Part shown: piece by piece, positions 1 to 5,229 of the stretch
Numbering within the stretch: position 1 is the stretch's first letter
Layout of the letters: each line of letters opens with the position of its first letter
Assembly: GCA_009668925.1 (NCBI GenBank)
Contig: SBEK01000228.1
Location: forward strand, 1 to 5,229
DNA from: Deltaproteobacteria bacterium
Lineage (GTDB): Bacteria; Desulfobacterota; Syntrophia; Syntrophales; Smithellaceae
Reading direction: 5' to 3'
DNA length: 5,229 nucleotides
Notes under the pieces: model-generated
Database searches by the model: none
What the model was told of the DNA's origin: nothing
What the model saw: the letters and a program-made list of their open reading frames with translations, nothing else
Position numbers and translations under genes: made by a program

Positions 1-1196
1 TGGGCAGCCAGGTTTACGGCATTGAAAATTACCGCGAAGCGTTTTTCCGTCCGGATCTGGTGAAAATGGCGCTGTCCGGCGGATCGCTGAAAGACTTCCG
101 GAAACTGGCGGATGTGAAGGAGCCGCCGATCGTGGAGATTGTCGATACGCCTTCGGCTGTCGGCAAAGATGAAGTGACCGTAAACCTGCAACTGACGGAC
201 CAGGGCGGCGGGATCGGGGACATTCGCCTCTATCTCAACGGCACCGCCGTGGTGATGGACAGCCGGGCGGTGACCGTCCGGCCGAAAGTCGGACAGGCAA
301 TCGAGAAGACTTACACGCTCAAGCTTACGAACGGAAAGAACAGCATCAAGGCCGTGGCCTTCAACGCCGACAACAGTATGCAGAGCAACGAAGCAACGCT
401 CACGGTGACGGCAAATTTTGCCGCCGTCCGCAAACCCGCCTTGCATGCCCTGGTCATCGGCATCAATGAATATAAAAATCCGAAGCTCAAACTGCAATAT
501 GCCGTGGCCGACGCCCGCCTCTTCGCCGAGACGCTCACGAAATCAGCATCCGGGCTTTTTGAAAATGTTTCGATCCGGATGCTTGCCACCCGGGAGGAAA
601 CCAGCGCGGAGCGCATCGCCGCTGAATTGAAAGCCCTGAGGAATATGCATCCGGACGACCTCTTTGTCTTGTATGTAGCGAGCCACGGCGTGGTGGATGA
701 CGGCGAATATTATCTCATTACCTCCAACGTGGGGCTGACCCGGACGGAAAAACTGAAGACCGACGCCCTGACCCAGACGGCATTAAAGGAATTGATCGCG
801 AATATTCCGACGACCAAAAAACTGATTATCCTGGATACCTGCAATGCCGCTGCCGCGGGCGACGCCATCCAGGTAGCCATGCTGACGAGGGGAATGAGCG
901 AGGACGCGGCCATGAAGATTTTGAGCCGCGCGATGGGTTCCACCATCTTATCCGCGGCGACTTCATCGCAGGAAGCCCTGGAAGGATACCGGGGACACGG
1001 ACTGTTTACCTGGGTCCTGGCTGAAGGCCTGAGCGGCAAGGCGGACAAGGGACGGACCGGCTATATCAAGACGACGGATATCGCGGATTATGTTGGCGAA
1101 GAGGTGCCGAATCTGGCGGAGAAGGTGTTCAAGCGATCCCAGTATCCGACAATTTCCATCAGCGGTCAGGCGTTTCCGGTGGGAAAAGTTAAATAG
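1..1196 (+). CDS. Caspase-like peptidase (C14 family), C-terminal part, 5' end beyond the window
   Basis: The reading frame is already open at the left edge (first full codon at base 3, reading GSQVYGIENYREAFF), so the GTG at base 60 is most likely internal and the gene is cut by the window. Numbering from that GTG: residues 1-20 are a linker. Residues 21-120 look like an all-beta, Ig-like region with the phrase LTDQGGGIGDIRLYLNG. Residues 126-345 are a caspase/peptidase C14 fold starting at ALHALVIGINEY. The catalytic His is H209 in YVASHGVVDD and the nucleophile is C261 in LILDTCNAA-type context (ILDTCNAA), each at the end of a hydrophobic strand as expected. The following SAATSSQEALEGYRGHGLFTWVLAEGL matches the small-subunit region. 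In related proteins this arrangement often follows WD40 repeats, which would lie upstream here; that is inference. It is predicted to be a cysteine endopeptidase, substrate unknown. No membrane segment is visible in this part. It ends in TAG at 1194-1196 and converges with the regulator gene beyond the IS. Confidence 0.9.
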   Translation, partial: GSQVYGIENYREAFFRPDLVKMALSGGSLKDFRKLADVKEPPIVEIVDTPSAVGKDEVTVNLQLTDQGGGIGDIRLYLNGTAVVMDSRAVTVRPKVGQAIEKTYTLKLTNGKNSIKAVAFNADNSMQSNEATLTVTANFAAVRKPALHALVIGINEYKNPKLKLQYAVADARLFAETLTKSASGLFENVSIRMLATREETSAERIAAELKALRNMHPDDLFVLYVASHGVVDDGEYYLITSNVGLTRTEKLKTDALTQTALKELIANIPTTKKLIILDTCNAAAAGDAIQVAMLTRGMSEDAAMKILSRAMGSTILSAATSSQEALEGYRGHGLFTWVLAEGLSGKADKGRTGYIKTTDIADYVGEEVPNLAEKVFKRSQYPTISISGQAFPVGKVK

Positions 1197-1219
1197 TGAA
1201 TGGTGAATAGGTGAATGGT
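1196..1219. repeat. Degenerate GTGAATG tandem repeat at the end of the peptidase gene
   Basis: Starting on the last base of the TAG stop codon, the sequence runs GTGAATG, GTGAATAG, GTGAATG, then GTG. This is about three and a half copies of a 7-8 base unit with one substitution and one extra base. It is a simple short repeat of unknown role, and could arise by polymerase slippage. Confidence 0.6.
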
Positions 1220-1253
1220 GTGAAGTCGATCCGGTAATGTCATTTCGACCGCA
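1197..1253. other. Non-coding flank left of the insertion sequence
   Basis: These 57 bases separate the peptidase stop codon from the IS left end. Apart from the GTGAATG repeat, they hold GGTAATG followed by a CGAC arm and CGCA immediately before the element. These can pair with the right flank (GTCG, then CATTAACC) if the IS is removed. No gene, canonical terminator or promoter is seen. Confidence 0.6.
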
Positions 1254-1270
1254 CAGACTGTGTCGTAATT
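1254..1270 (+). repeat. IS left terminal inverted repeat
   Basis: CAGACTGTGTCGTAATT, an exact inverted match to 2957-2973. The match continues for three further bases with one mismatch (ATT here, GTT at the other end). This is the expected transposase recognition end. Confidence 0.92.
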
Positions 1271-1297
1271 ATTTTCATATTTCATCATAATCGTTGC

Positions 1298-1322
1298 TCT
1301 TTGACAAAAGAATATTAGAAAA
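1298..1322 (+). repeat. IS left subterminal inverted repeat
   Basis: A 25-base block starting TCTTTGACAA and ending AATATTAGAAAA matches the reverse complement of 2930-2954 with one mismatch (A versus G at the eleventh base). It lies 27 bases inside the left terminal repeat. Conservation at both ends suggests part of the transposase binding site. The TTGACA within it resembles a -35 hexamer reading inward, without a convincing -10 box. Confidence 0.85.
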
Positions 1323-1335
1323 ACATTAAGAAAGT

Positions 1336-1353
1336 ATTTGGAAAAATCCAAAT
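1336..1353 (-). terminator. Possible weak terminator hairpin downstream of the transposase gene
   Basis: ATTTGGA and TCCAAAT form a perfect 7-bp stem with a 4-base loop, about 55 bases after the transposase stop codon on the - strand. The stem is A+T-rich. It is followed on that strand by a T-rich but interrupted stretch rather than a clean T run, so termination is only a possibility. It could equally be a structural element of the IS end. Confidence 0.3.
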
Positions 1354-1407
1354 GGGTCTTTTCTCTGTTTCGGACTGGATATCAACCCCGTGCGTAATAG
1401 CTGCATC

Positions 1408-2856
1408 TCAGCCAGCCGGTGCTATTTGAAACCCTCTGAGTATTTCGATCAGACTGCCAACTCCAAAGATCGTAATCAACCGGGCCATGTTAAAGCAAGT
1501 GGCTAAAAGTGAGGTTTCTGCCTGCACCCCATCCTTTCGGCGTAATATGAAGGCATCTGTCTTTAAGTTTCGCTTCATATGCCCGAAAGGGTGTTCAACC
1601 CTGGTCTTCCGGCGATTGTATATCTCCTGAGAGGCTGTCTCATCATACTGCGCTTCCAACTTTAATTTTACATCCTCGTTACGCAGCCGAATAATGTTGC
1701 GGCCCCGATCGGATTTTGTGCATTGCCCAAAATACTGACAGCGATGACAAAACTTCTTATCTTCCATCCGATATTGCCGTTTACCTTTTCGCTTACTGGT
1801 AAAACTATGACGCAATCGATGGCCCTCAGGACATAGGTAACAATCCTGTTCCTGATCATAGGTGAAGTGGCTCTTGCTGAAGGGGCTTTCTTCCTGATGC
1901 AAAGCCTGCCTCTGTGAGGGGACAATGACCTTGATGCCTTGTCCATCAATCCTCTCCAATGCGGCCGTATCACTATAACCAGCATCGGCACAAGCAACTT
2001 TGCAGGGTGTCTTCAGCAATTCATTGGCCTGATCAACCTGTCTTGCAAATTGCTGAGCGTCGTTCGTATCGCTCACTGCTTCTGCATGCACAATCAAACC
2101 ATGTTCATCATCCACAACGCTTTGAACATTATAGCTGGCATGGCTGCCTTGGATACTGCGCATAATGGCACAATCAGGATCGGTCTGGTTGATGTGTTTC
2201 CGTTCATTGGTTTCGAAGGAATCTAAAACTTCTTTGATCCGCTCTTTCAGGTTCCGGCTTTGGCTCAGCTCCTTGTCCATCGCCACATAGGAGGACGTAT
2301 CCTCTTCCGACCGATCGGTCGTCTCGCAATCTACCAGAAGTTGCTCGATCCGACTTTCCAATCCGGTCATCAGTTTCTCATAGTAGTCCCGGTTATGGGA
2401 TTGGTTTCTTCCGGCATTCGCCCGTATCTTGGTCCCATCCACGAAGAAAACGTTTCCGACAATCAAATCCAACTTGATGCACATCCGGGCGCATTGCCGT
2501 AAAATCTTCTTTAGGGCTTGCTTATTCCGACGACGGAACTCGGCTATCGTCTTATGGTCCGGTTTCAATCCACCCATTAACCAGAGGAAGGCCATATTAT
2601 GGTGACATTCGCGTTCCAACTTCCGGGAGCTCTTCACACCGTAGGAATAACCATAAACCAGCAGCTTCAGCATGCTTCGGGGATCGTATTCAGAATTGCC
2701 AACTTTATCAGGATTGATATCCATCCCCAGCTGACGAAAATCCAGTGCTTCCACAAAAGCATCATATGCCCGCACGGGATTATCCTCAGATACATACTCT
2801 TCTATGCTCTGAGGCATCAGGTGCATCTGGTATCGGTCACCGCATCGGTAAGCCAT
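1408..2856 (-). CDS. IS1182-family DDE transposase, full length
   Basis: This 482-residue transposase catalyses excision and insertion of the element that carries it. Its N-terminal region, about residues 15-110, is the DUF772-type domain found in IS5/IS1182 transposases (MPQSIEEYVSEDNPVRAYDAFVE, then YDPRSMLKLLVYGYSYGV and HKTIAEFRRRN). The DDE triad can be placed at D140 (FFVDGTKIRANAG), D291 (VACADAGYSD) and E421 (TRVEHPFGHMKR). Between the second D and the E lies a cysteine cluster (CYLCPEGH at 339-346 and CHRCQYFGQC at 370-379), typical of the IS1182 group and possibly metal-binding. The start ATG at 2854-2856 has an AGGAG site 7 bases upstream. The gene ends in TGA at 1408-1410. It is transcribed in the same direction as the regulator gene to its right, 213 bp away, so it could receive read-through. 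No premature stop or frameshift is seen. Confidence 0.95.
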   Translation of the reverse strand: MAYRCGDRYQMHLMPQSIEEYVSEDNPVRAYDAFVEALDFRQLGMDINPDKVGNSEYDPRSMLKLLVYGYSYGVKSSRKLERECHHNMAFLWLMGGLKPDHKTIAEFRRRNKQALKKILRQCARMCIKLDLIVGNVFFVDGTKIRANAGRNQSHNRDYYEKLMTGLESRIEQLLVDCETTDRSEEDTSSYVAMDKELSQSRNLKERIKEVLDSFETNERKHINQTDPDCAIMRSIQGSHASYNVQSVVDDEHGLIVHAEAVSDTNDAQQFARQVDQANELLKTPCKVACADAGYSDTAALERIDGQGIKVIVPSQRQALHQEESPFSKSHFTYDQEQDCYLCPEGHRLRHSFTSKRKGKRQYRMEDKKFCHRCQYFGQCTKSDRGRNIIRLRNEDVKLKLEAQYDETASQEIYNRRKTRVEHPFGHMKRNLKTDAFILRRKDGVQAETSLLATCFNMARLITIFGVGSLIEILRGFQIAPAG

Positions 2857-2863
2857 GTCGTTT

Positions 2864-2868
2864 CTCCT
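2864..2868 (-). promoter_or_regulatory. Ribosome binding site of the transposase gene
   Basis: On the - strand AAAGGAGA precedes the ATG, with AGGAG 7 bases before the start codon. This supports the ATG at 2854-2856. No convincing promoter was found upstream. TATGGT about 20 bases before the Shine-Dalgarno could serve as a poor -10 box, but it has no matching -35 box. Confidence 0.75.
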
Positions 2869-2929
2869 TTAGAGGAACTCTACCATAGCAACAAAAACGA
2901 TACAAAAACCTTTCTCTCGATTTTTCACC

Positions 2930-2954
2930 TTTTCTAATATTCTCTTGTCAAAGA
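2930..2954 (-). repeat. IS right subterminal inverted repeat
   Basis: Read on the - strand, this block runs from TCTTTGACAA to AATATTAGAAAA and matches 1298-1322 at 24 of 25 positions. Only 2 bases (GT) separate it from the right terminal repeat, against 27 at the left end. Confidence 0.85.
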
Positions 2955-2956
2955 AC

Positions 2957-2973
2957 AATTACGACACAGTCTG
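2957..2973 (-). repeat. IS right terminal inverted repeat
   Basis: The exact reverse complement of 1254-1270. The two bases beyond it (GT, 2974-2975) may or may not belong to the element, depending on whether the CGCA pair is a real target duplication. Confidence 0.92.
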
Positions 2974-3069
2974 GTCGCATTAACCGCGCAGGTCTGCCTG
3001 TTTGCGTGACTGACAGCCTGTGAGGCAAAATTGATTGATTGGGAAGTCTCATCCTTCGCCCCCTGCCGC
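2974..3069. other. Non-coding flank right of the insertion sequence
   Basis: These 96 bases lie between the IS and the stop codon of the regulator gene. They begin with GTCG and CATTAACC, which can pair with the left flank if the IS is absent. They also hold two very short hairpins (CAGG-TCTG-CCTG at 2989-3000 and GCCT-GTG-AGGC at 3016-3026) and a small TTGA tandem (ATTGATTGATTG). Neither hairpin is followed by a T run in the needed direction, so no terminator for the regulator gene is called. No gene is seen. Confidence 0.55.
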
Positions 3070-5094
3070 CTACTTCAGTTCGAAGAGCTTCATCTTCCGG
3101 TAGAGCGTCGCCCGCGAGATGTTCATTTTTTCGGCAATGCGCTTCTTGCGCATCTTCTGATTCAACATTTTCAAAATCATGAGACGCTCGGCATCCTGAG
3201 GAGCGACGGGGTCTTCCCGCGTTTCCACCACATGGCCGCGGTGCCGGATATGATCGGGAATGAGTTCGAAGGTGAGTTCCGACGTCTTGAGAAAATTGAT
3301 CATCCGTTCGATGGCATTCTGCAGTTCACGAACATTGCCGGGCCAATAGTAATTCATGAAGACCTCGATCACTTTCCTGTCCACCCGGGTAATTCGTTTC
3401 TTCATGGCGCTGGCGTACCGTTTAATAAAGAAGTCCGCCAGAAGCGGGATATCATCGAGCCGCTCTTTAAGCGGGACCATTTCGATGGCAAAGACGTTGG
3501 CCCGGTAATAGAGGTCTTCACGGAAGTTTCCCTTGCGGACTTCCTCCCGGAGATCCTTGTTGGTGGCGGCTATGATGCGTACATCCACCGGCCGGACCCG
3601 GGTGCCGCCGATTCGCAAAACGGACTTGTCCTCGATTACGCGCAAAAGGGCGGTCTGCAGCTCCAGCGGCGTTTCCGCAATTTCATCCAGAAAGAGCGTG
3701 CCGCCGTCCGCCAGTTCAAACTTACCCTGGTTTCCGCCGCGCCGCGAACCGGTGAAGGCTCCTTCCTCATGGCCGAACAGTTCACTGGCGATCAGGTCCC
3801 GCGGAATGGCTCCGCAGTTGATGGCGACGTAGGGTCCGTTTTTGCGGTCACTCGCATTATGGATGGCCTGGGCGAAGATATCCTTGCCCGTTCCGCTCTT
3901 CCCGAGCAGCAGCACATTGGAGCTGCTTTGCGACACCATCCTGGCCTGGTCCACCGTCATGAGGAACCGGGAATTCTGCCCGAGAATATCGTCAAAGCTG
4001 AAATTAGCGGTGGCCCCCATCATTTTGGTCACCATGGACTTGGCGCGCTGAATTTCATTGAGGGTAATGATTTTGCCGATGACGCGCTCATCGGGGGAGA
4101 GAATCGGATTGCACGTGAGGGTATAGTCGCCCGAAAAATTCTTCGAAAATATGCGGACCTCCGTGTCCGTGACGGTTTCGCTGTTTTCTATCAGTGTAAA
4201 GAACTGCGGGTTCTCCTGGCTGAAGATATCCCGGATATTGCGCCCCTCGACTTTGATGTTCGTGAGACCGAACCGTTTGCGCGCATTGTCGTTGATCAGC
4301 GTCACGAGGCCCCGCGAATCCACCGCGATGAGCGCCTCCTGGATCGATGAAATAACCGTCTGCTGATAGCTTTGCGCAACGCGGCTTTCGGCCAGCGCCC
4401 GGCCGATCCGGAGCTCGTTTTCAATGGCGCCGGCCGCCGCGACGGCCATGCCCAGCGTATGGGGATTGGCCCGATAATAACGGCCGAAAATGGTAATGAC
4501 GCCGATAAACTCTCCGTCTGCGTCAAAGATCGGCGCGCCTGAACCCGTCGCCCCCTGATAAAACCGGATGTAATGTTGAGAGCCGAAAACCTGAAGGGGC
4601 TTCTTATAGAAGGCCACGGTTCCAGCGGATGAATTTCCCGAATATTTTTCATGCCAGCAGGCCCCGACAAATCCCCTGGCGGCGCGGATCAGTTTTTCCT
4701 CTTCGGGGTCACCCAGCACTTCCAGAACATACACGTCGCGGTCCAGAAGACTGACCATAAAGCCGGAGCCTTCGAGAAAACGATAGAGATTCTTCATGAA
4801 GGGGCGGCTGACATCGATGAACTCCTTATTCTTAAGCAGCAGTGCTTCCAATTCTTCCCCAGCCAGCACCTTATTATCCGGTTCCGATAGCGGATTAACG
4901 CCCAGCTGGGCGCAACGCCGCCAGGAATCCAAAATCTCCTGAGGAATAATGGATGTGTCTATGCCGGGATCGCCCGAAATAAATTTTCTCCATTCCATGA
5001 ACGTCTGCTGATAAAACCGCTCGTAATAATCCACTCCCGTCAGATTGATATCCCGGAGCAATCGACGTTTTTCCGACTTGGATTCCTGAATCAT
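3070..5094 (-). CDS. Sigma-54-dependent transcriptional activator, AcoR-like (GAF-PAS-AAA+-Fis HTH)
   Basis: This 674-residue protein is a bacterial enhancer-binding protein that uses ATP hydrolysis to remodel sigma-54 RNA polymerase. ILDSWRRCAQLGVNP at 54-68 is the SW-x-RC start seen in AcoR-type regulators. A GAF-like sensor covers about 85-235, and a PAS domain about 243-350. The AAA+ domain covers about 365-600: Walker A GKSGTGKD at 398-405, the sigma-54 contact loop GAFTG at 445-449, Walker B GGTLFLDE at 464-471, arginines at 525 and 531 in FREDLYYR, and the sensor II region WPGNVRELQN at 584-593. The C-terminus (about 634-674, with KKRIAEKMNISRATLYRKMK) is a Fis-type helix-turn-helix. 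There is no receiver domain, so control is probably by a ligand or redox signal sensed at GAF/PAS rather than by phosphorylation. The ligand is not deducible. The start ATG at 5092-5094 has GGAG 8 bases upstream. All core motifs are intact. Its targets are not visible here. Confidence 0.95.
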   Translation of the reverse strand: MIQESKSEKRRLLRDINLTGVDYYERFYQQTFMEWRKFISGDPGIDTSIIPQEILDSWRRCAQLGVNPLSEPDNKVLAGEELEALLLKNKEFIDVSRPFMKNLYRFLEGSGFMVSLLDRDVYVLEVLGDPEEEKLIRAARGFVGACWHEKYSGNSSAGTVAFYKKPLQVFGSQHYIRFYQGATGSGAPIFDADGEFIGVITIFGRYYRANPHTLGMAVAAAGAIENELRIGRALAESRVAQSYQQTVISSIQEALIAVDSRGLVTLINDNARKRFGLTNIKVEGRNIRDIFSQENPQFFTLIENSETVTDTEVRIFSKNFSGDYTLTCNPILSPDERVIGKIITLNEIQRAKSMVTKMMGATANFSFDDILGQNSRFLMTVDQARMVSQSSSNVLLLGKSGTGKDIFAQAIHNASDRKNGPYVAINCGAIPRDLIASELFGHEEGAFTGSRRGGNQGKFELADGGTLFLDEIAETPLELQTALLRVIEDKSVLRIGGTRVRPVDVRIIAATNKDLREEVRKGNFREDLYYRANVFAIEMVPLKERLDDIPLLADFFIKRYASAMKKRITRVDRKVIEVFMNYYWPGNVRELQNAIERMINFLKTSELTFELIPDHIRHRGHVVETREDPVAPQDAERLMILKMLNQKMRKKRIAEKMNISRATLYRKMKLFELK

Positions 5095-5102
5095 TTTATA
5101 TT

Positions 5103-5106
5103 CTCC
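5103..5106 (-). promoter_or_regulatory. Ribosome binding site of the regulator gene
   Basis: CTGGAGAA on the - strand places GGAG 8 bases before the ATG at 5092-5094. This supports that start codon over any internal one. Confidence 0.75.
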
Positions 5107-5133
5107 AGATGATCAATTAAATGTTTCGCAGGT

Positions 5134-5157
5134 GTCTCAACATTGTGTCAGTGAGAC
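5134..5157. promoter_or_regulatory. Operator-like inverted repeat upstream of the regulator gene
   Basis: GTCTCA (5134-5139) and TGAGAC (5152-5157) are perfect 6-bp inverted arms with 12 bases between them, about 40-63 bases before the start codon. Arm centres 18 bases apart are compatible with a dimeric helix-turn-helix protein touching nearly successive major grooves. It could be an autoregulatory site or an enhancer for a divergent gene off the right edge. As a 6-bp arm dyad it could also be chance. Confidence 0.4.
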
Positions 5158-5229
5158 GATAATGAATCATAAATTGACGCAAAAATCCAGATGGAAAAAT
5201 AAAATTTAAGCAAATAAGCAGATTACAGA

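Larger units (their letters stand above)
1254..2973 (-). mobile_element. Complete IS1182-family insertion sequence, 1720 bp
   Basis: The element is bounded by perfect 17-bp inverted repeats (CAGACTGTGTCGTAATT on the left, its reverse complement on the right). It carries a single full-length DDE transposase gene on the - strand, and its length fits the IS1182 group. A second pair of 25-bp inverted repeats with one mismatch lies inside the ends. These are 27 bases from the left terminal repeat but only 2 bases from the right one, so the ends are not symmetrical. The ends are A+T-rich compared with the flanking genes. A possible 4-bp target duplication, CGCA, lies at 1250-1253 and 2976-2979. It would require the right end to extend 2 bases to 2975, so the exact right boundary is uncertain by that amount. 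The element looks potentially active, since no frameshift or stop interrupts the transposase. Confidence 0.92.
5095..5229 (-). other. A+T-rich leader upstream of the regulator gene
   Basis: This is the 5' region of the regulator, cut by the right edge. It contains the ribosome binding site, an operator-like dyad at 5134-5157, and a small dyad ATGA-A-TCAT at 5162-5170. On the - strand TATGAT (5166-5171) could be a -10 box, but no good -35 box lies 16-18 bases upstream. No GG-N10-GC sigma-54 promoter was found on either strand. A divergent gene may start beyond the window. Confidence 0.5.

Noticed and set aside
311..1048. Open frames of about 100 codons on the - strand opposite the peptidase gene (311-616 and 710-1048)
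   Set aside because: They are antisense to the well-supported caspase domain and have no recognisable motif or ribosome binding site worth noting.
1301..1306. TTGACA in the IS subterminal repeats as a -35 box of an inward promoter
   Set aside because: No acceptable -10 box lies 16-18 bases downstream at either end. The hexamer is better explained as part of the repeated transposase binding region.
1166..1351. A 61-codon open frame on the - strand spanning the end of the peptidase gene and the IS left end
   Set aside because: It crosses the IS boundary, so it is a chance product of the insertion, and its sequence is low-complexity with no known domain.
2599..2937. A 112-codon + strand open frame opposite the transposase start
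   Set aside because: It is antisense to the transposase N-terminal domain and runs out into the non-coding IS end. No domain is recognisable.
2989..3026. Two short hairpins downstream of the regulator gene as a Rho-independent terminator
   Set aside because: The stems are only 4 bp, and on the - strand the T run lies before, not after, the hairpin at 3016-3026. The evidence is too weak to call termination.
3031..4350. A 439-codon open frame on the + strand, antisense to the regulator gene
   Set aside because: It lies wholly opposite a gene with every sigma-54 activator motif intact. Its translation shows no recognisable domain and is rich in His, Arg and Phe, as expected of a reverse-complement shadow of G+C-rich codons.
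5174..5205. A rightward sigma-70 promoter (TTGACG ... TAAAAT) for a divergent gene
   Set aside because: The spacing between the two boxes is 20 bases, too long for a normal promoter, and the A+T-rich background makes a chance TAAAAT likely.

Overview
The window reads as bacterial chromosome of moderate G+C, with three substantial genes: the 3' end of a caspase-like peptidase gene on the + strand, a complete IS1182-type insertion sequence, and a complete sigma-54-dependent regulator gene on the - strand. A caspase domain behind an Ig-like linker, next to a long GAF/PAS/sigma-54 activator, is a combination I associate with Desulfobacterota (former Deltaproteobacteria, for example syntrophs and sulfate reducers). 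That placement is inference from gene style. There is no rRNA or other phylogenetic marker here.

Layout. Bases 1-1196: a caspase-family (peptidase C14) protein whose N-terminus lies off the left edge. The reading frame is open from the first base, and the catalytic His and Cys are both present. Bases 1196-1253: a short non-coding stretch that begins with a degenerate GTGAATG tandem repeat overlapping the stop codon. Bases 1254-2973: a 1720-bp insertion sequence with 17-bp perfect terminal inverted repeats, a second pair of 25-bp subterminal inverted repeats, and one intact 482-aa DDE transposase on the - strand. Bases 2974-3069: a non-coding flank. Bases 3070-5094: a 674-aa AcoR-like activator (GAF, PAS, AAA+ and Fis-type HTH domains) on the - strand. 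Bases 5095-5229: its A+T-rich leader, with a ribosome binding site and an operator-like dyad.

The peptidase and regulator genes converge, and the IS sits between them. Removing the IS would leave about 153 bp between the two stop codons. The rejoined flanks would form a CGAC-CGCA-GTCG hairpin with further pairing outside it, so the element may have entered a palindromic, possibly terminator-like, site. The IS disrupts neither neighbour.

Nothing in the sequence shows that the three genes act together. The peptidase belongs with whatever lies to the left. The regulator's target promoters are outside the window or not recognisable, since I see no -24/-12 promoter. I found no CRISPR array, tRNA, rRNA or clearly novel system. 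The most useful observations are the asymmetric IS ends, the palindromic insertion site, the intact caspase dyad and the dyad upstream of the regulator.
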